A stretch of 64,000 nucleotides of DNA from Nymphaea colorata (GCF_008831285.2 NC_045142.1:2175001-2239000); one strand, 5' to 3'. Positions 23,922 through 34,700 are shown, counted from the first letter of the stretch. The notes: a model not told the origin generated them from the sequence alone. Numbers and translations are program-made.

Positions 23922-25360
23922 ATGAAGGCCCTCATTCTCGTAGGAGGTTTTGGCACTCGTCTGCGTCCGCTTACTCTTAGTTTCCCAAAACCTCTAGTGG
24001 ACTTTGCCAATAAACCAATGATCCTTCATCAGGTATTATTGGAATGTGACAGTTTATGCCACTTTTCTTTATCATTTTCATTTTTTTTTTCTGGTGAATG
24101 TATCCAAAATTTTAATATTGGTTTTGGTGATTGTGCTCGTAGATTGAAGCTCTAAAGGCTGTTGGAGTAACTGAAGTTGTGTTGGCCATCAATTACCAAC
24201 CAGAGGTAAATATCAGCCATCGGAGGTTGAACATATTCTTCGCTATTCTATTCTAGGAACTACACCGTTCTTTAGCTGGTTTGCTAAAAGCCAAAAATTC
24301 CTCGTAGGTGATGCTTAACTTCTTGAAGGAGTTTGAGTCAAAGATTGGCATTAAGATCACCTGCTCACGGGAGACTGAACCACTGGGAACTGCTGGTCCC
24401 TTGGCCCTAGCAAGGGATAAGTTGATCGATGGCTCCGGAGAGCCATTCTTTGTCCTCAATAGCGATGTTATCAGTGAATTCCCACTTAAAGAAATGATTG
24501 AATTTCACAAATCCCACGGTGGAGAGGCATCCATTATGGTCACCAAGGTTTGCTTATGTACTAATTCCTTTTTTCTTTCCACAGAAGAAATTCTAAATCC
24601 ATCTCTTAGAAATTTGTTTAGAGAGTTCTTGGTCTGCAGTGTGATCTTAATTATGCCATTTTTGAACTCAACTGTGTCTCTTGGACAGGTTGATGAGCCA
24701 TCCAAATACGGTGTGGTTGTTCTTGATGAGCAAACTGGGAAGGTCGATAAGTTCGTGGAGAAACCAAGAATTTTTGTGGGAAACAAGATCAATGCTGGGA
24801 TCTACTTACTGAATCCTGCAGTTTTAGATCGGATTCAATTGAGGCCAACCTCGATTGAGAAAGAAGTCTTTCCGAATATTGCAGCAGAAAACAAACTGTA
24901 TGCAATGGTCTTGCCAGGGTTCTGGATGGATATTGGACAGCCAAGGGATTACATCACAGGCCTGAGACTCTACCTGGACTCCCTTCGCAAGACATCATCT
25001 CCTATGCTGGCCTCTGGTCCTGAAATTGTCGGAAACGTCCTAGTCGATGAAACCGCACAGATTGGTGAAGGCTGCCTGATTGGCCCCGACGTGGCCATCG
25101 GACCCGGCTGCGTCATTGAATCTGGTGTTCGTCTCTCGCGCTGCACTGTGATGCGAGGATCACGCATCAAGCAGCATGCCTGCATTTCCAGCAGCATAGT
25201 TGGGTGGCATTCGACCGTCGGTCAGTGGGCTCGCATCGCGAACATGACCATACTGGGCGAGGATGTCCATGTCTCGGACGAGATATACAGCAATGGAGCT
25301 GTTGTACTTCCCCACAAGGAGATCAAGTCCAACATTCTGCATCCCGAAATCGTGATGTAA
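23922..25360 (+). CDS. GMPP: GDP-mannose pyrophosphorylase / mannose-1-phosphate guanylyltransferase (complete, 361 aa, 4 exons)
   Basis: Cytosolic enzyme that joins mannose-1-phosphate and GTP into GDP-mannose, the precursor for ascorbate, cell-wall mannans and protein glycosylation. It is the orthologue type of Arabidopsis CYT1/VTC1. Exons: 23922-24032, 24143-24205, 24308-24547 and 24689-25360, all GT-AG and phase 0, giving exactly 361 aa, the usual length. The nucleotidyltransferase signature [11 protein letters not shown] is at residues 8-18 with FPKP at 21-24. Pro22, the residue changed in Arabidopsis vtc1-1, is intact. GTAG is at 85-88, VLNSDV with the metal-binding Asp111, FVEKP at 160-164, NAGIYLL from 173 and GFWMDIGQP at 215-223. 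From about residue 255 the hexapeptide repeats ([19 protein letters not shown]) form the C-terminal beta-helix, ending ILHPEIVM. No lesion seen. In-frame reading through intron 3 (24,548-24,688) is fortuitous. GC rises in the last exon. Confidence 0.98.
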
Positions 25361-26504
25361 CTTGATTGATCAATGCAGTAGATGACTAAATGAAATGCAA
25401 CGAGAAAGGGGGGAGTAACTCCATTCAGTTGGTGTTGATCACGGTTCCCGTGAAAGTCCTGTCCGTTCCGTCCCCAACTGTAAAGAAGTATCTATGTGAG
25501 AGAGGGAGAGAGAGAAAGAGAGGTCTGGTCTTTGTTAGATGTACACAAGCATCTTAGTTTTCTTACTGAATAGTCACTGTTTGTCTGACGTTTGTGTCTG
25601 TGCGTGTAGTGTTTCATTGAAGGACCGTCAACACCAGAATAACCCCTTTGAAGATGAGAAGGCATGTGACATGAATGGGCAATTAAAATCCACTGCGAAT
25701 TGCAATTAAAATCCACCTGCGCGGGAATTATAGTTCCAGTGATTCGGATTGTCTCTGTTATTATCGTTCTTTCTCAATTACAGCATCGTTCCTGTGGAAG
25801 ATGAAGTGAAAAATGAAAGATCCTTTTAAGATTTCAACTATTTCCTATCTAACGACAGCTCTTGGCCAAAAGAGAGCCACACTTGGTTTCCTACTGTTCC
25901 TTTCACCTTGTATCAACTAGTAGGACCCATGCCTTCAGGGCATATACTTGCTTAGGCTTACAGATGGGGTTGAGAGCCATGAGAACCGAACCAAACAACT
26001 GGCCTTAGACCAACTGTTCAGCTATGCTAAACCCTTGAGGCAAGTTCCAGCTACCATTTTTAGATGGATGGGATATAGATTGGCTAAACATATAAAGTAT
26101 TGGAAGTCAATTGATTCCGAGTAGCTTTATCTAGATTTTGAGTGTGTTTTGCAGAGGTTTCTAACTCTACACAGCAGGGAAAGAAAAGAAGAAAAACCTT
26201 CATTTTAATTATTTTATTATCCAATTCGTTTGGAACTATTACTGCAGGCATGCACTCCTTATCTTGAACATGAAAAGAGAACCGATTTTTATAGACTGAA
26301 CGGGCCAATGAATGTATAGCCTCTTGGATTCTTTAAGGGTTTGTTTGGCAAATGCAACACTTTGGTAGTGTTTCATGAATTTGTCTCGCCTCAATCTTTG
26401 TGATAGATTTATTAAGTGTTTCAACTCCAAAGGACCCCTAAAGTTTGCATTTTAGAGACAATATTATTCAACCTGCTATGATACACAAATGTGCCACTTT
26501 CATG
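25361..26504. other. GMPP 3' UTR and intergenic DNA
   Basis: The first ~350 bases, including a GA-rich run at 25,496-25,522, are the likely 3' UTR. After that, AT-rich DNA without a supportable gene. The 26,330-26,420 stretch (GGGTTTGTTTGGCAAATGC...) resembles the opening of common plant MITEs and shares words with 57,660-57,790. Confidence 0.4.
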
Positions 26505-27266
26505 TCTTGCTCTTTGCACGTGCATGCACACACACACAAAATGAGCGAGGGAGAAAAAAAAAAAAAAAGATGGAAAGATGGTAGGTACATGACCTTTAGT
26601 GCATGACTGGTAAAGAACCATTTGGCTATTGAACTTTTTAAAATTGAAGACAAAGGAAAACTCAGTGAGAAAAAGTTATTAATTAATTCTAGATGACCAA
26701 AAGGACATATTTTTTCTCTTTGACCTTTTTTTTCAGCTTTCCATCTTACAAATATCAACGGATAAGATGATTCCTTATATACCAACAAATTTCTGACCAA
26801 CATTTCTCATGGGACATGCTATATATATATATATATATATATGTTAGGGGATCCTAGGTCATATTAGGGTAACATCGAAGTACACCAGCACAGCCTGAAA
26901 TTTGTGATTGAGCTGGGGCACTAATGTGACAAACTAAACAATGTAGAGGAACCAATACGAATATTTAAAAAAAAAAAAAAAAACTACGTAGCTCGACCAC
27001 ACCTGTGGGCAACTGCACACATAGTTCTGCCTTTCCGGATCCAACTTAGATTATCCAAATTTTCAGCTGATTCAGACTTCCAGTTTTGAGCAACCAAATT
27101 GTAAAACCTGGCAGCTCCAGATTAAATAGCAAATTGGTCAGGACCTGCGTTCGAATATAGCAAAAAGTTCCCCTCTAACGCACGAAAAACAAGTTTGGAC
27201 ATTGAGGGGACCCAATCCAAGCAAAAATAAGATTGGACTGCCTGATCCAAATCTGCGGACAGGTTT
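26505..27266. repeat. Segmental duplicate A (partner 29,114-29,685)
   Basis: Shares long blocks with 29,114-29,685: GATGGTAGGTACATGACCTTT, TTAATTAATTCTAGATGACC, AACCAATACGA/TGA, CACACCTGTGGGCAACTGCACAC, and about 180 bp from TTCAGCTGATTCAGACTTCC to GGACAGGTTT. It contains a (TA) run at 26,820-26,842 and a poly-A run, plus ~150 bp missing from the partner. Non-coding. Confidence 0.8.
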
Positions 27267-28195
27267 GATCTACCTTGGTTCGTATTAAGATTTAAATGGA
27301 TCCTCCATCCGTACTTGAGAACCAGGGCTAAAGCTCTGCATTTCTACAAAATAAAGTTATTTACCCATACAAGTGTTGTCCTTTGAGAATATGTAGGGTC
27401 GTTGAAGTATAAAACAGGTGACCCGAAACTTTAAAGACATGGGAGAATTCGGGGCCTTCGTTCCTTTTTTTCTGACAAATAGTTGTTAACCTCTCGCTCA
27501 TCCAAAAAATGTAATCCTGAACTTGAACTTCAGCTTAAAAAGTCTTAACATCTAACTCCCAGTTGGAAGAAACTGGGAAAGTTTCTAACACGATTTGTCT
27601 CTCTTTTTCTCACTAGGAAAATTGCCTAGAGTCAGATGTGAAAGTCACCAAAAAGTAAAAGGGTGGGGAAAAAAGTTCAAGATGTCTACTTGTTTGAAAC
27701 GACGAAACAGGATTCCGAATCCAATGTTTGGATACCTTATCCTGCACATAAATTCCCATCTCCTTCTCACTTGCAGGTGCGGCACGGAGTGCACAACGTG
27801 TCTGTATTTCTGAGCACCAACTTGACAACTGACCGCCACCACCCATTTGAAACTGAACCAAATTCAAACAGGACGGGAATTGCTGGATGAGTTTCGCTCC
27901 TCTAGTTATTTGCAATTCATGTATAGCTTCAATGGCTTATACGTCTGCCAATATGCACTAACGTGGATGACTTCAAATTTCAATTTATATGTCGCTATCA
28001 TCTTTCTTTCGATGTAATGGAGTCAGAATTTTTTGGTTATGCGGTATTGTTATAAAAATTCTTATTTCTGAATGAACACAACATATATAAATAAGTAAAT
28101 AATTATAAGAAATCTATATAAAAATATGTAAAAATAAATAGTTGTTGGTGTGGGCAACTGCCCGCACCAGCTTATATGTAGCTCCACTACTGCAA
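27267..28195. other. Intergenic DNA with a hAT-like terminal fragment
   Basis: No gene supported. Overlapping short frames on both strands at 27,595-27,915 lack any recognisable family. At 28,146-28,193 (minus orientation) the sequence reads like a hAT terminus (CAGTAGTGGAGCTAC, then TGGTGCGGGCAGTTGCCCACACC), matching 58,908-58,955 in opposite orientation. Confidence 0.45.
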
Positions 28196-28199
28196 CCCA

Positions 28200-28404
28200 C
28201 CACATAGAAAAGAAGCTCAAAGACCCTATATTTCCCATACTAATGGGATGTTGGCCGACATTTTGGAACCTTAAGTGGAGTATAGTACACCTTTCATAGG
28301 GTGTCGCCATCCTAATGTTTGTGGTCTCAAGAGAATGGTGCCCATGGAATCAAACTAACAATACACTTCCAACGTGCCGCCTACCCAACCAACTATGCTA
28401 AGTC
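28200..28404 (-). mobile_element. tRNA-derived SINE, copy 1
   Basis: On the minus strand a tRNA-like head reads GCATAGTTGGTTGGGTAGGCGG (box-A-like) and, about 30 bp on, GTTTGATTCC (box-B-like), then ATGGGCACC and a tail with GGTGTACTATACTCCACTTAAG. The same layout appears at 55,253-55,392 (minus) and 61,410-61,530 (plus). Pol III promoter boxes plus a shared non-tRNA tail define a SINE family. Confidence 0.65.
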
Positions 28405-28519
28405 TTTTAAGGTATGGCTGTCTTCTTTTTAAGATGATTTAACCAGAAATGAACTGATAAAGCAATGGCTGACAGTGAAAGTCAGAGGGGAAGAAGAACG
28501 ATTTCAGAACACAATTGGA

Positions 28520-29113
28520 GCACTTTTTTTTGGGACAACAAAGAGGTTTTATGTGGTGCAGTTTCTTGCTGCGTATATTTGAGAAGGACCCCAGTTCTAT
28601 GAAGTCGGACTCATTTAAAATTTGGATCAAAACATGCTCTGATATGAGCCACTGAGAACCGATAAAGAGGAATCAATTGTCTTGTGGTGCCACTGGTGAC
28701 AAGTAATGATCTTTAATCAGTGATGCCGTCCATGAGTTTGATAATATTGAGTTTGTTTTTTTCTTTCTTTCTTTGTCACTATTTTGGATGAGTGGAAGGT
28801 TAATCCCACTATCTAAGTGAAAGCCGAAGTTTTCCCCTTTTTCCTACTTCTATAAGGTGTTTTTGGTGTCTTGTAATGATGTCTCTGGTATAATTCAATT
28901 ACAAAAATTTGCAATGGATGCTGGCTCCCTACCAGCCCGCCTCATATGTTGCGCCAACCCCCTTGGACGGTCCTTAAAACAGTTGAATTGCTTCAACTCA
29001 TGAGAAGTGGGTACATATTGTTTTCATTTTTAAATCAATTTGAATGCTTTTAAAAATATTTTTTTAATTTAAAAAACGACCAATATTCATAACATTTCTT
29101 TTAGGTAAAAGAA
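28520..29113. repeat. Dispersed ~590-bp repeat, copy 1 (partner 50,115-50,690)
   Basis: TTTTATGTGGTGCAGTTTC, TCATTTAAAATTTGGATCAA, GAGCCACTGAGAACCGATA and GACAAGTAATGATCTTTAATC recur in order and spacing at 50,115-50,690. Both copies include a GGATGCTGGCT...CCAGCCC...GTTGC(G/A)CCAAC block also seen in the insertion at 11,137. It abuts duplicate B directly. Confidence 0.8.
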
Positions 29114-29685
29114 AATCTTGCTTTTCAGAATTGCACACACATACATAAAGAGAGTAAGAGAGAAAAAAAAATGGTAGGTACATGACCTTTAAAGTGCATG
29201 ACCGATAAAGAATCATTTTAGCCATTGATCTTTCTATGATTGACACAATAGAATGAGAAAAAGTTGTTAATTAATTCTAGATGACCAAAAAGTCTTTTAT
29301 TATTTTTTTTATTGTTATATCTTGCCATCAAGATGATTCTAATATGTGACAAACTAAATAATGTGGAGGAACCAATATGAGTATTTTTTTTTAAAAAAAA
29401 AAAAGTAGCTCGATCACACCTGTGGGCAACTGCACACCTAGCTCTTCCTCTGTCCAGGTCCAACTTAGATTACCCAAAGTTTCAGCTGATTCAGACTTCC
29501 AGTTTTGAGCAACCAAATTGCAAAACCTGGCAGCTCCTGATTAAATAGCAAATTGGTCAGGACCTGCGTTGGAATATTGAAAAAATTTTCCCTCTAAAGC
29601 ATGTAAACAAGTTTGGACATTGAGGGCACCCAATCCAGGCAAAAATAAGATCCGACTGCCTGATCCAAATTTGCGGACAGGTTTT
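29114..29685. repeat. Segmental duplicate B (partner 26,505-27,266)
   Basis: Second copy of the 26.5-kb segment in the same orientation, about 2.5 kb downstream. It lacks the ~150-bp part of copy A around 26,770-26,925 that holds the TA run. The final ~180 bp (TTCAGCTGATTCAGACTTCC to GGACAGGTTT) are the best conserved. Confidence 0.8.
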
Positions 29686-31292
29686 GCCAACTGCAAGAGA
29701 AGAACAAAGTGAGGGATAATTCAATATAAGTTTCTCACACTCATCATAATTTGTCTTAATTCGTAATGGTTATAAAAAAGAAAATTGCATTAAATGATGA
29801 TCCATGAGCTCCGTTGGTGTTCATGTAGCAGTTTCCTCGACGTGGATGACATATCGTTAATCTTCAATAAATTTAAGATTAGGTCTTCTCACTCTAATCT
29901 TCAATCAGATATTTTTTTCAATGAAAAAAAAGAAAGTAAAATGATGATTTCAAATGCAGATCTTAAGTACAACGTTGAGCTCAAGATCTTTAGTTTCATA
30001 AACCATATATTTTACCATAAATTTTTTACCACATCACCAAAAAACATGTCACATCAGATTCTTGAATCTCAAATCTTAAGTATGCTCCATTGCAAAGTAG
30101 TTTATATATTCTGAATAAGCCTCTACTTGCCTGAAAGAAATTAACACACAAAACTTTTGAATAAGTTACATAAAATAACTGATGTGATGCATAAATTTTC
30201 TTATTTACAAATTTTCATCAAAACTTTTGAATAAGTTACATAAAATAACTGATGTGATGCATAAATTTTCTTACTTACAAATTTTCATTTATTTATATGC
30301 AGGGAGCCCAACAAAGTTTAAGATTTAAACCATTAATGCTCCTTAGCTAGAATTTATGACTCTAAAAAAATAATGCCAAGTTTTTTTCCTTTGTTTCTGA
30401 ATGCAATATATGCCTGAAGGAACATCGTAAACTCTTACAAACTCATTCATAATCAGATTGAAAAACTATAAAGGTTAAAATTTAAATGGGCTCTATGTTT
30501 AAAAGTGTTGTCCTTGTAAGGCATGGTTTTACATACTAAATATTAATTTGTTTCTGCAAGGTTTTACCTGCATTTGAATTAATATTTTTTACCATGCGCA
30601 TTCAAAGAGGTCGTGCAGTACCTTCGGCGTTCCGCCGTCCACTGTTTGCGTTTGCAGTGCCAAGCCCGAGATTGACCAATTCAAACACACTAGTATGTCT
30701 CGGGTTGCAAGCGGGAAGAATACAAGAAGCATAGCAGCTCGAGACACTGACTGGCTGCACACCTAATATCCTATGTGGATGGGGAAAACGTGAGGGCTTA
30801 GACTCTCTTGTTGAGTGGTATTGGATGGTAAAGTTTATTACGCAGGTCAGGTCCGCGTTTGTATTCAATCCAATGAGATACCATATGATTGGACTCAGAT
30901 TCAAAATTGAATTTGGACCCAGTTATGGAAACGAAATTTGATCTGAAGTTCACACGCAAATTGGTCTGATCCATATCAGATCTCAGTCAGATATGACTCG
31001 TATGCAGATCAGATAATGAAGTTACATGCCAGAAATGAATCTTATTGGTAGTTGGATCTGAATTTCCTTACTGGCAGTTGCCAGAGGAGTGGATTTCAGA
31101 GATTCAAATTTAGAGAGAGAGAGAGATTTGAGCAATGATATCTAGTAGAATTAAATTAAGTGCAACTGTATATTTGGTATGCGTGGTTGTGTTGGATTCA
31201 ACTTTCCAAGAGTGCTCTACAGGAGAGCCAACAAATCAATTTACCCCATACATTTACATTTCAATTTAACCAAAAGCTCTACAAGAGTGCAT
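29686..31292. other. Intergenic DNA before the large inverted repeat
   Basis: AT-rich, with no gene supported. A minus-strand frame at 30,602-30,904 (100 aa) has no recognisable domain. GGATCAGATC-type words are frequent at 30,870-31,080. AAGAGTGC occurs twice close to the left border of the inverted repeat (about 31,208 and 31,283). Confidence 0.4.
30150..30289. repeat. 70-bp perfect-to-near-perfect tandem pair
   Basis: AAAACTTTTGAATAAGTTAC starts at 30,150 and again at 30,220. The two 70-bp units differ at only about one base (TTATTT vs TTACTT), so this is a recent tandem duplication. Confidence 0.9.
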
Positions 31293-32061
31293 TAATGCGA
31301 CCATATTTTTCCATCGAAACCTGGGTTTTATTGGCACATGTAGTTTTCCAAATACGATTGCTCACTTATGTCACCAATGTTTTCGTACTTGTATCCTACA
31401 ATAAATCATACATATATATTAGTAGTCTAGACGGCTTTAACTAGTAAGTCCTTATCTCTACACACGAGGCATGAACATATGGTTAGAATGGCATATAATT
31501 CCAGTTGATTCTCTTGTATCCTTTTGAAACATATGTATTGGGGTTTCCATCCCTAGCACATGGAAACACTTGTTAGTGTGAGGATGGGAATTGGGACTAT
31601 GGTGGAAGAACACACGTAAGCACGAGCGTATGCATATGCAGACAAAACACACAGGAATGAGACATATGTGATTCGAAGTTTTCTGAGAAAGATATTTGGG
31701 GTTGTGGTGCAATGAAAAGCGATATACATGCAAGTAGTCCACCTTTCCTTACAAGAGTTGTTGGAAGAGCAACTCTTCGCTATATATCATCCTTTTCTAA
31801 TGCTGCATTAGAGCAACTTGGCAGCAGGAGTTGTATTCCTAGCTTATCTTATGCAAGCGATATACTGTCATCCAAAACAGCAACTTTTGGAAGATGGTAG
31901 GTTCCCTGTGCCCGTAACCAGCTTCTCTTTCTTTTGGGGTTTGCATGCCACGACATTTGCCCACACCGGACCACAAAGTATCTCCAAAGGTTGCTCCTCG
32001 CATTAATTTGGAATGATCAACTTTTGGGGTATGGTTAGTGGCATACCCGTGCATGAAAAGT
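31293..32061 (+). repeat. Inverted-repeat left arm
   Basis: Begins TAATGCGACCATATTTTTCC and ends CATGAAAAGT. Pairs base for base, without indels, with 33,160-32,392. No recognisable protein family in any frame. Hypothetical frames such as 31,458-31,742 minus (94 aa) recur unchanged in the other arm. Confidence 0.95.
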
Positions 32062-32133
32062 AACATTATATGAAGAAGCCAACATGGATTGCAATCACGA
32101 TTTAATGCTCCAAAAAGAGATGGGGAAATACAT

Positions 32134-32374
32134 ATAGGACGTTCTCGTTGCACCGTGTGCACCTTACAAACACCTCCTTCTCGTCCAAGACCTTGCAACT
32201 CCCACTGCAATCCAAACAAGGAATGAACCTCAAGTCCCCGCAGGCCTCACAAGGCTCGCCGGAATTCTCACCCTTTGGGCCGACGGTGTCCAGCATCTCC
32301 CCAAGTTCCCCACTTTCGTTGAGGTCTACCATCTCCTCCACGCCACCAACGTACCTCCCTTTGATGAACATCCT
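32134..32374 (-). pseudogene. Captured C-terminal fragment of a plant glutaredoxin-like (GRX/DnaJ-type Cys-rich) gene
   Basis: The minus strand encodes RMFIKGRYVGGVEEMVDLNE, then a segment with CEACGDLRFIPCLDCSGSCK and C-x2-CNENVL. Plant proteins with a glutaredoxin domain followed by a four-CxxC tail (the Arabidopsis At5g39865/At3g28850 type) end in just this order: VFVKGRYVGG-EE, then CEACGD-RFVPC-CSGS-KV, then C-CNENGL. Only about 80 residues remain. The active-site part of the glutaredoxin domain is absent, an in-frame stop lies just upstream (about 32,386), and after NENVL the reading runs into unrelated sequence. The frame is undamaged inside the fragment, which suggests recent capture. 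It lies wholly in the spacer of the inverted repeat and is antisense to the plus-strand reading of the element. Confidence 0.85.
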
Positions 32375-32391
32375 TTTCCTGCATTAGAGCA

Positions 32392-33160
32392 ACTTTTCAT
32401 GCAAGGGTATGCCACTAACCATACCCCAAAAGTTGATCATTCCAAATTAATGCGAGGAGCAACTTTTGGAGATACTTTGTGGCCCGGTGTGGGCAAATGT
32501 CGTGGCATGCAAACCCCAAAAGAAAGAGAAGCTGGTTACGGGCACAGGGAACCTACCATCTTCCAAAAGTTGCTGTTTTGGATGACAGTATATCGCTTGC
32601 ATAAGATAAGCTAGGAATACAACTCCTGCTGCCAAGTTGCTCTAATGCAGCATTAGAAAAGGATGATATATAGCGAAGAGTTGCTCTTCCAACAACTCTT
32701 GTAAGGAAAGGTGGACTACTTGCATGTATATCGCTTTTCATTGCACCACAACCCCAAATATCTTTCTCAGAAAACTTCGAATCACATATGTCTCATTCCT
32801 GTGTGTTTTGTCTGCATATGCATACGCTCGTGCTTACGTGTGTTCTTCCACCATAGTCCCAATTCCCATCCTCACACTAACAAGTGTTTCCATGTGCTAG
32901 GGATGGAAACCCCAATACATATGTTTCAAAAGGATACAAGAGAATCAACTGGAATTATATGCCATTCTAACCATATGTTCATGCCTCGTGTGTAGAGATA
33001 AGGACTTACTAGTTAAAGCCGTCTAGACTACTAATATATATGTATGATTTATTGTAGGATACAAGTACGAAAACATTGGTGACATGAGTGAGCAATCGTA
33101 TTTGGAAAACTACATGTGCCAATAAAACCCAGGTTTCGATGGAAAAATATGGTCGCATTA
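32392..33160 (-). repeat. Inverted-repeat right arm
   Basis: Reverse complement of 31,293-32,061. Just inside its inner border, TGCATTAGAGCAACTT (32,380-32,395) repeats a sequence found in the left arm at 31,803-31,818, a possible microhomology used when the structure formed. Confidence 0.95.
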
Positions 33161-34200
33161 CACTTTCCATCCAAAACAGGATAAAAAAATTGGTTAATTC
33201 TTTGTATCAGATAAATTTTATCAAACATGAGGCTTTGATATGCAATATAATCATAATTGATTAGGCTGATAATGCCTGATCTCATACTCGTATAACTCTT
33301 TCTTTTTTATAAACAACCATATTCGTAAACAGAGTTTCACACAAAAAAAGAAAAAAAAATTCAAATAGCGCGGGAGCGGGAGATGGCTGATCCAGCGCTC
33401 GGAGAGGAAGGTCGGTAAACGGGTAACCGTTTCAGCCAAATCTCAGCTGAATCGAATGGGGGAACGAAGAAGATGAAGCAGCTGCAGCGGCATCAACCTC
33501 TGCTGAAGATGAAGATGCAGGGCGGAGGATGCTGCCCGCGACCGCCATTGGACGAGGCTAAGGTATATTACCTCAAGTGGAATACCTTAGTCCCCTCAAC
33601 TTCTGTTCGATCGATTGAAGGAAGGCTGCGCCTTTTGCCCTTCAATTAGTGCTCCTTTTCCTGCATTTGGTAAAATCATCACCTATTTAACTCCACCAGA
33701 GAAGCATCGTGTGCAGAAGACTACCAGACACTCCCAAGGAGAAGACCATCAGAAGAGAAAGCTGGGTAATGGAACGCGCAGCAGGAGAAGGGTCGGGGCA
33801 GGAGGGCTGGTGGAGCTGCATTTCCTCCCGCCTGCTAGCCATGGCAGCAGCCATCCCATCCTTTCTCATGGCCTGGCTCCTCAGCCGCGGCGTCCAGCCT
33901 CCATACCAGCGACACAACCTATCAGTTTCGGTGTCGCACACGCCAAGGGGCATGTCCGTTCGCTTTGCCGTCCAAAGCTCCTTCAGAACCTGATCGTGAT
34001 CCTAGTCTCAGTAGGCGTGTTTTTGTCTTAGGTGTTTATCTTTGAATTTCTTTTTCTAATGCTCTGTGCTCCTCTGTAAGCTCCTAACTTCTCGTTAGGA
34101 GTCCTGCTGTTAGTTATGTATAATGTTCCTTCCTTGTGTAAGCTCCTAAGTTCTTGTTTGGAGTCCTGTTTTTAGTTATATATATACAATGTTCCTTCCT
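33161..34200. other. GC-rich island with overlapping unrecognised open frames
   Basis: From about 33,360 to 34,010 the GC content rises well above the surroundings, and open frames overlap on both strands. The plus strand has a 59-codon frame from ATG about 33,473 (opens MKQLQRHQPLLKMKMQGGGC), a 138-codon frame at 33,615-34,031 with a non-ATG start, and another ending near 33,993. The minus strand has 33,687-33,953. No product is recognisable. It could be the first exons of an unknown gene or a gene fragment left by a transposon. From 34,030 the DNA reads like a 3' end, with GCTCCTAA(C/G)TTCT...GGAGTCCTG repeated at about 34,078 and 34,140. Confidence 0.35.
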
Positions 34201-34700
34201 TCTCTCTCTCTCTCTCTCTCTATGGATGTCTGAATTAAAAACTAAAAGGAGAAGAGGAGCAGAGAGTTCGAGACATGAGAAAAACTGAGCAACGTGATAA
34301 TGAAGTACGGATTGTGTGAACAATTGAATTCGGCAGAAGTTGGTAAAATTGAATTCTGCTGAAGTTGATAAAAATACAGCAAGGATATTGCTGACCTACC
34401 TCTTCTTCTATGGCTGTTAATATTACAAGTTTCCTCATGCCTGTTGCTAGTCGTACAAAATTAAGAGCTGATTTTCAGATGTAATCTCTTTTTTAGGTTC
34501 AAATTTTTGTTGGTCTTATGTTAATGTTTATTTTCCTCTCTCTCTCTCTTTCTCTCCCTCTATGGATGTCTGAATTAAAAACTAAAAGGAGAAGAGCAGA
34601 GAGCTTGAGACATGAGGAAAACAGAGCAACGTGATAATGAAGAATGGATTGCGTGAACAAAAAACTAAAGGGAGAAGAAGAGCAGAGAGTTCAAACAAGA
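34201..34700. repeat. CT microsatellite and duplicated ~110-bp block
   Basis: A (CT)n run (34,201-34,221) is followed by ATGGATGTCTGAATTAAAAA, GAAGAG and AGCAACGTGATAATGAAG. The same order recurs after a second CT run at 34,537-34,640. A third partial copy (ACTAAAGGGAGAAGAAGAGC) starts near 34,662. Non-coding. Confidence 0.8.

Larger units (their letters stand above)
31293..33160. mobile_element. Long foldback element with captured gene fragment (769-bp arms, 330-bp spacer)
   Basis: The whole structure is a giant inverted repeat. Left arm 31,293-32,061 and right arm 32,392-33,160 are reverse complements with exactly equal length (symmetry axis at 32,226.5). I noticed only about four mismatches: left C-T-T-A-T vs C-T-C-A-T near 31,352, and three near 31,972, 31,988 and 32,050. 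Short open frames in the arms appear twice as mirror images and are not independent evidence of coding. The spacer holds a glutaredoxin-family fragment on the minus strand. The outer ends are TAATGCGACC and GGTCGCATTA. I found no convincing 8-9-bp target-site duplication, only a possible TA. It could be a Pack-type or foldback transposon, or an inverted duplication made by template switching. Confidence 0.85.

Noticed and set aside
31458-32995. Pairs of identical 62- and 94-codon frames on opposite strands
   Set aside because: Identity follows automatically from the inverted repeat. It is not evidence of a conserved duplicated gene. No family recognised.
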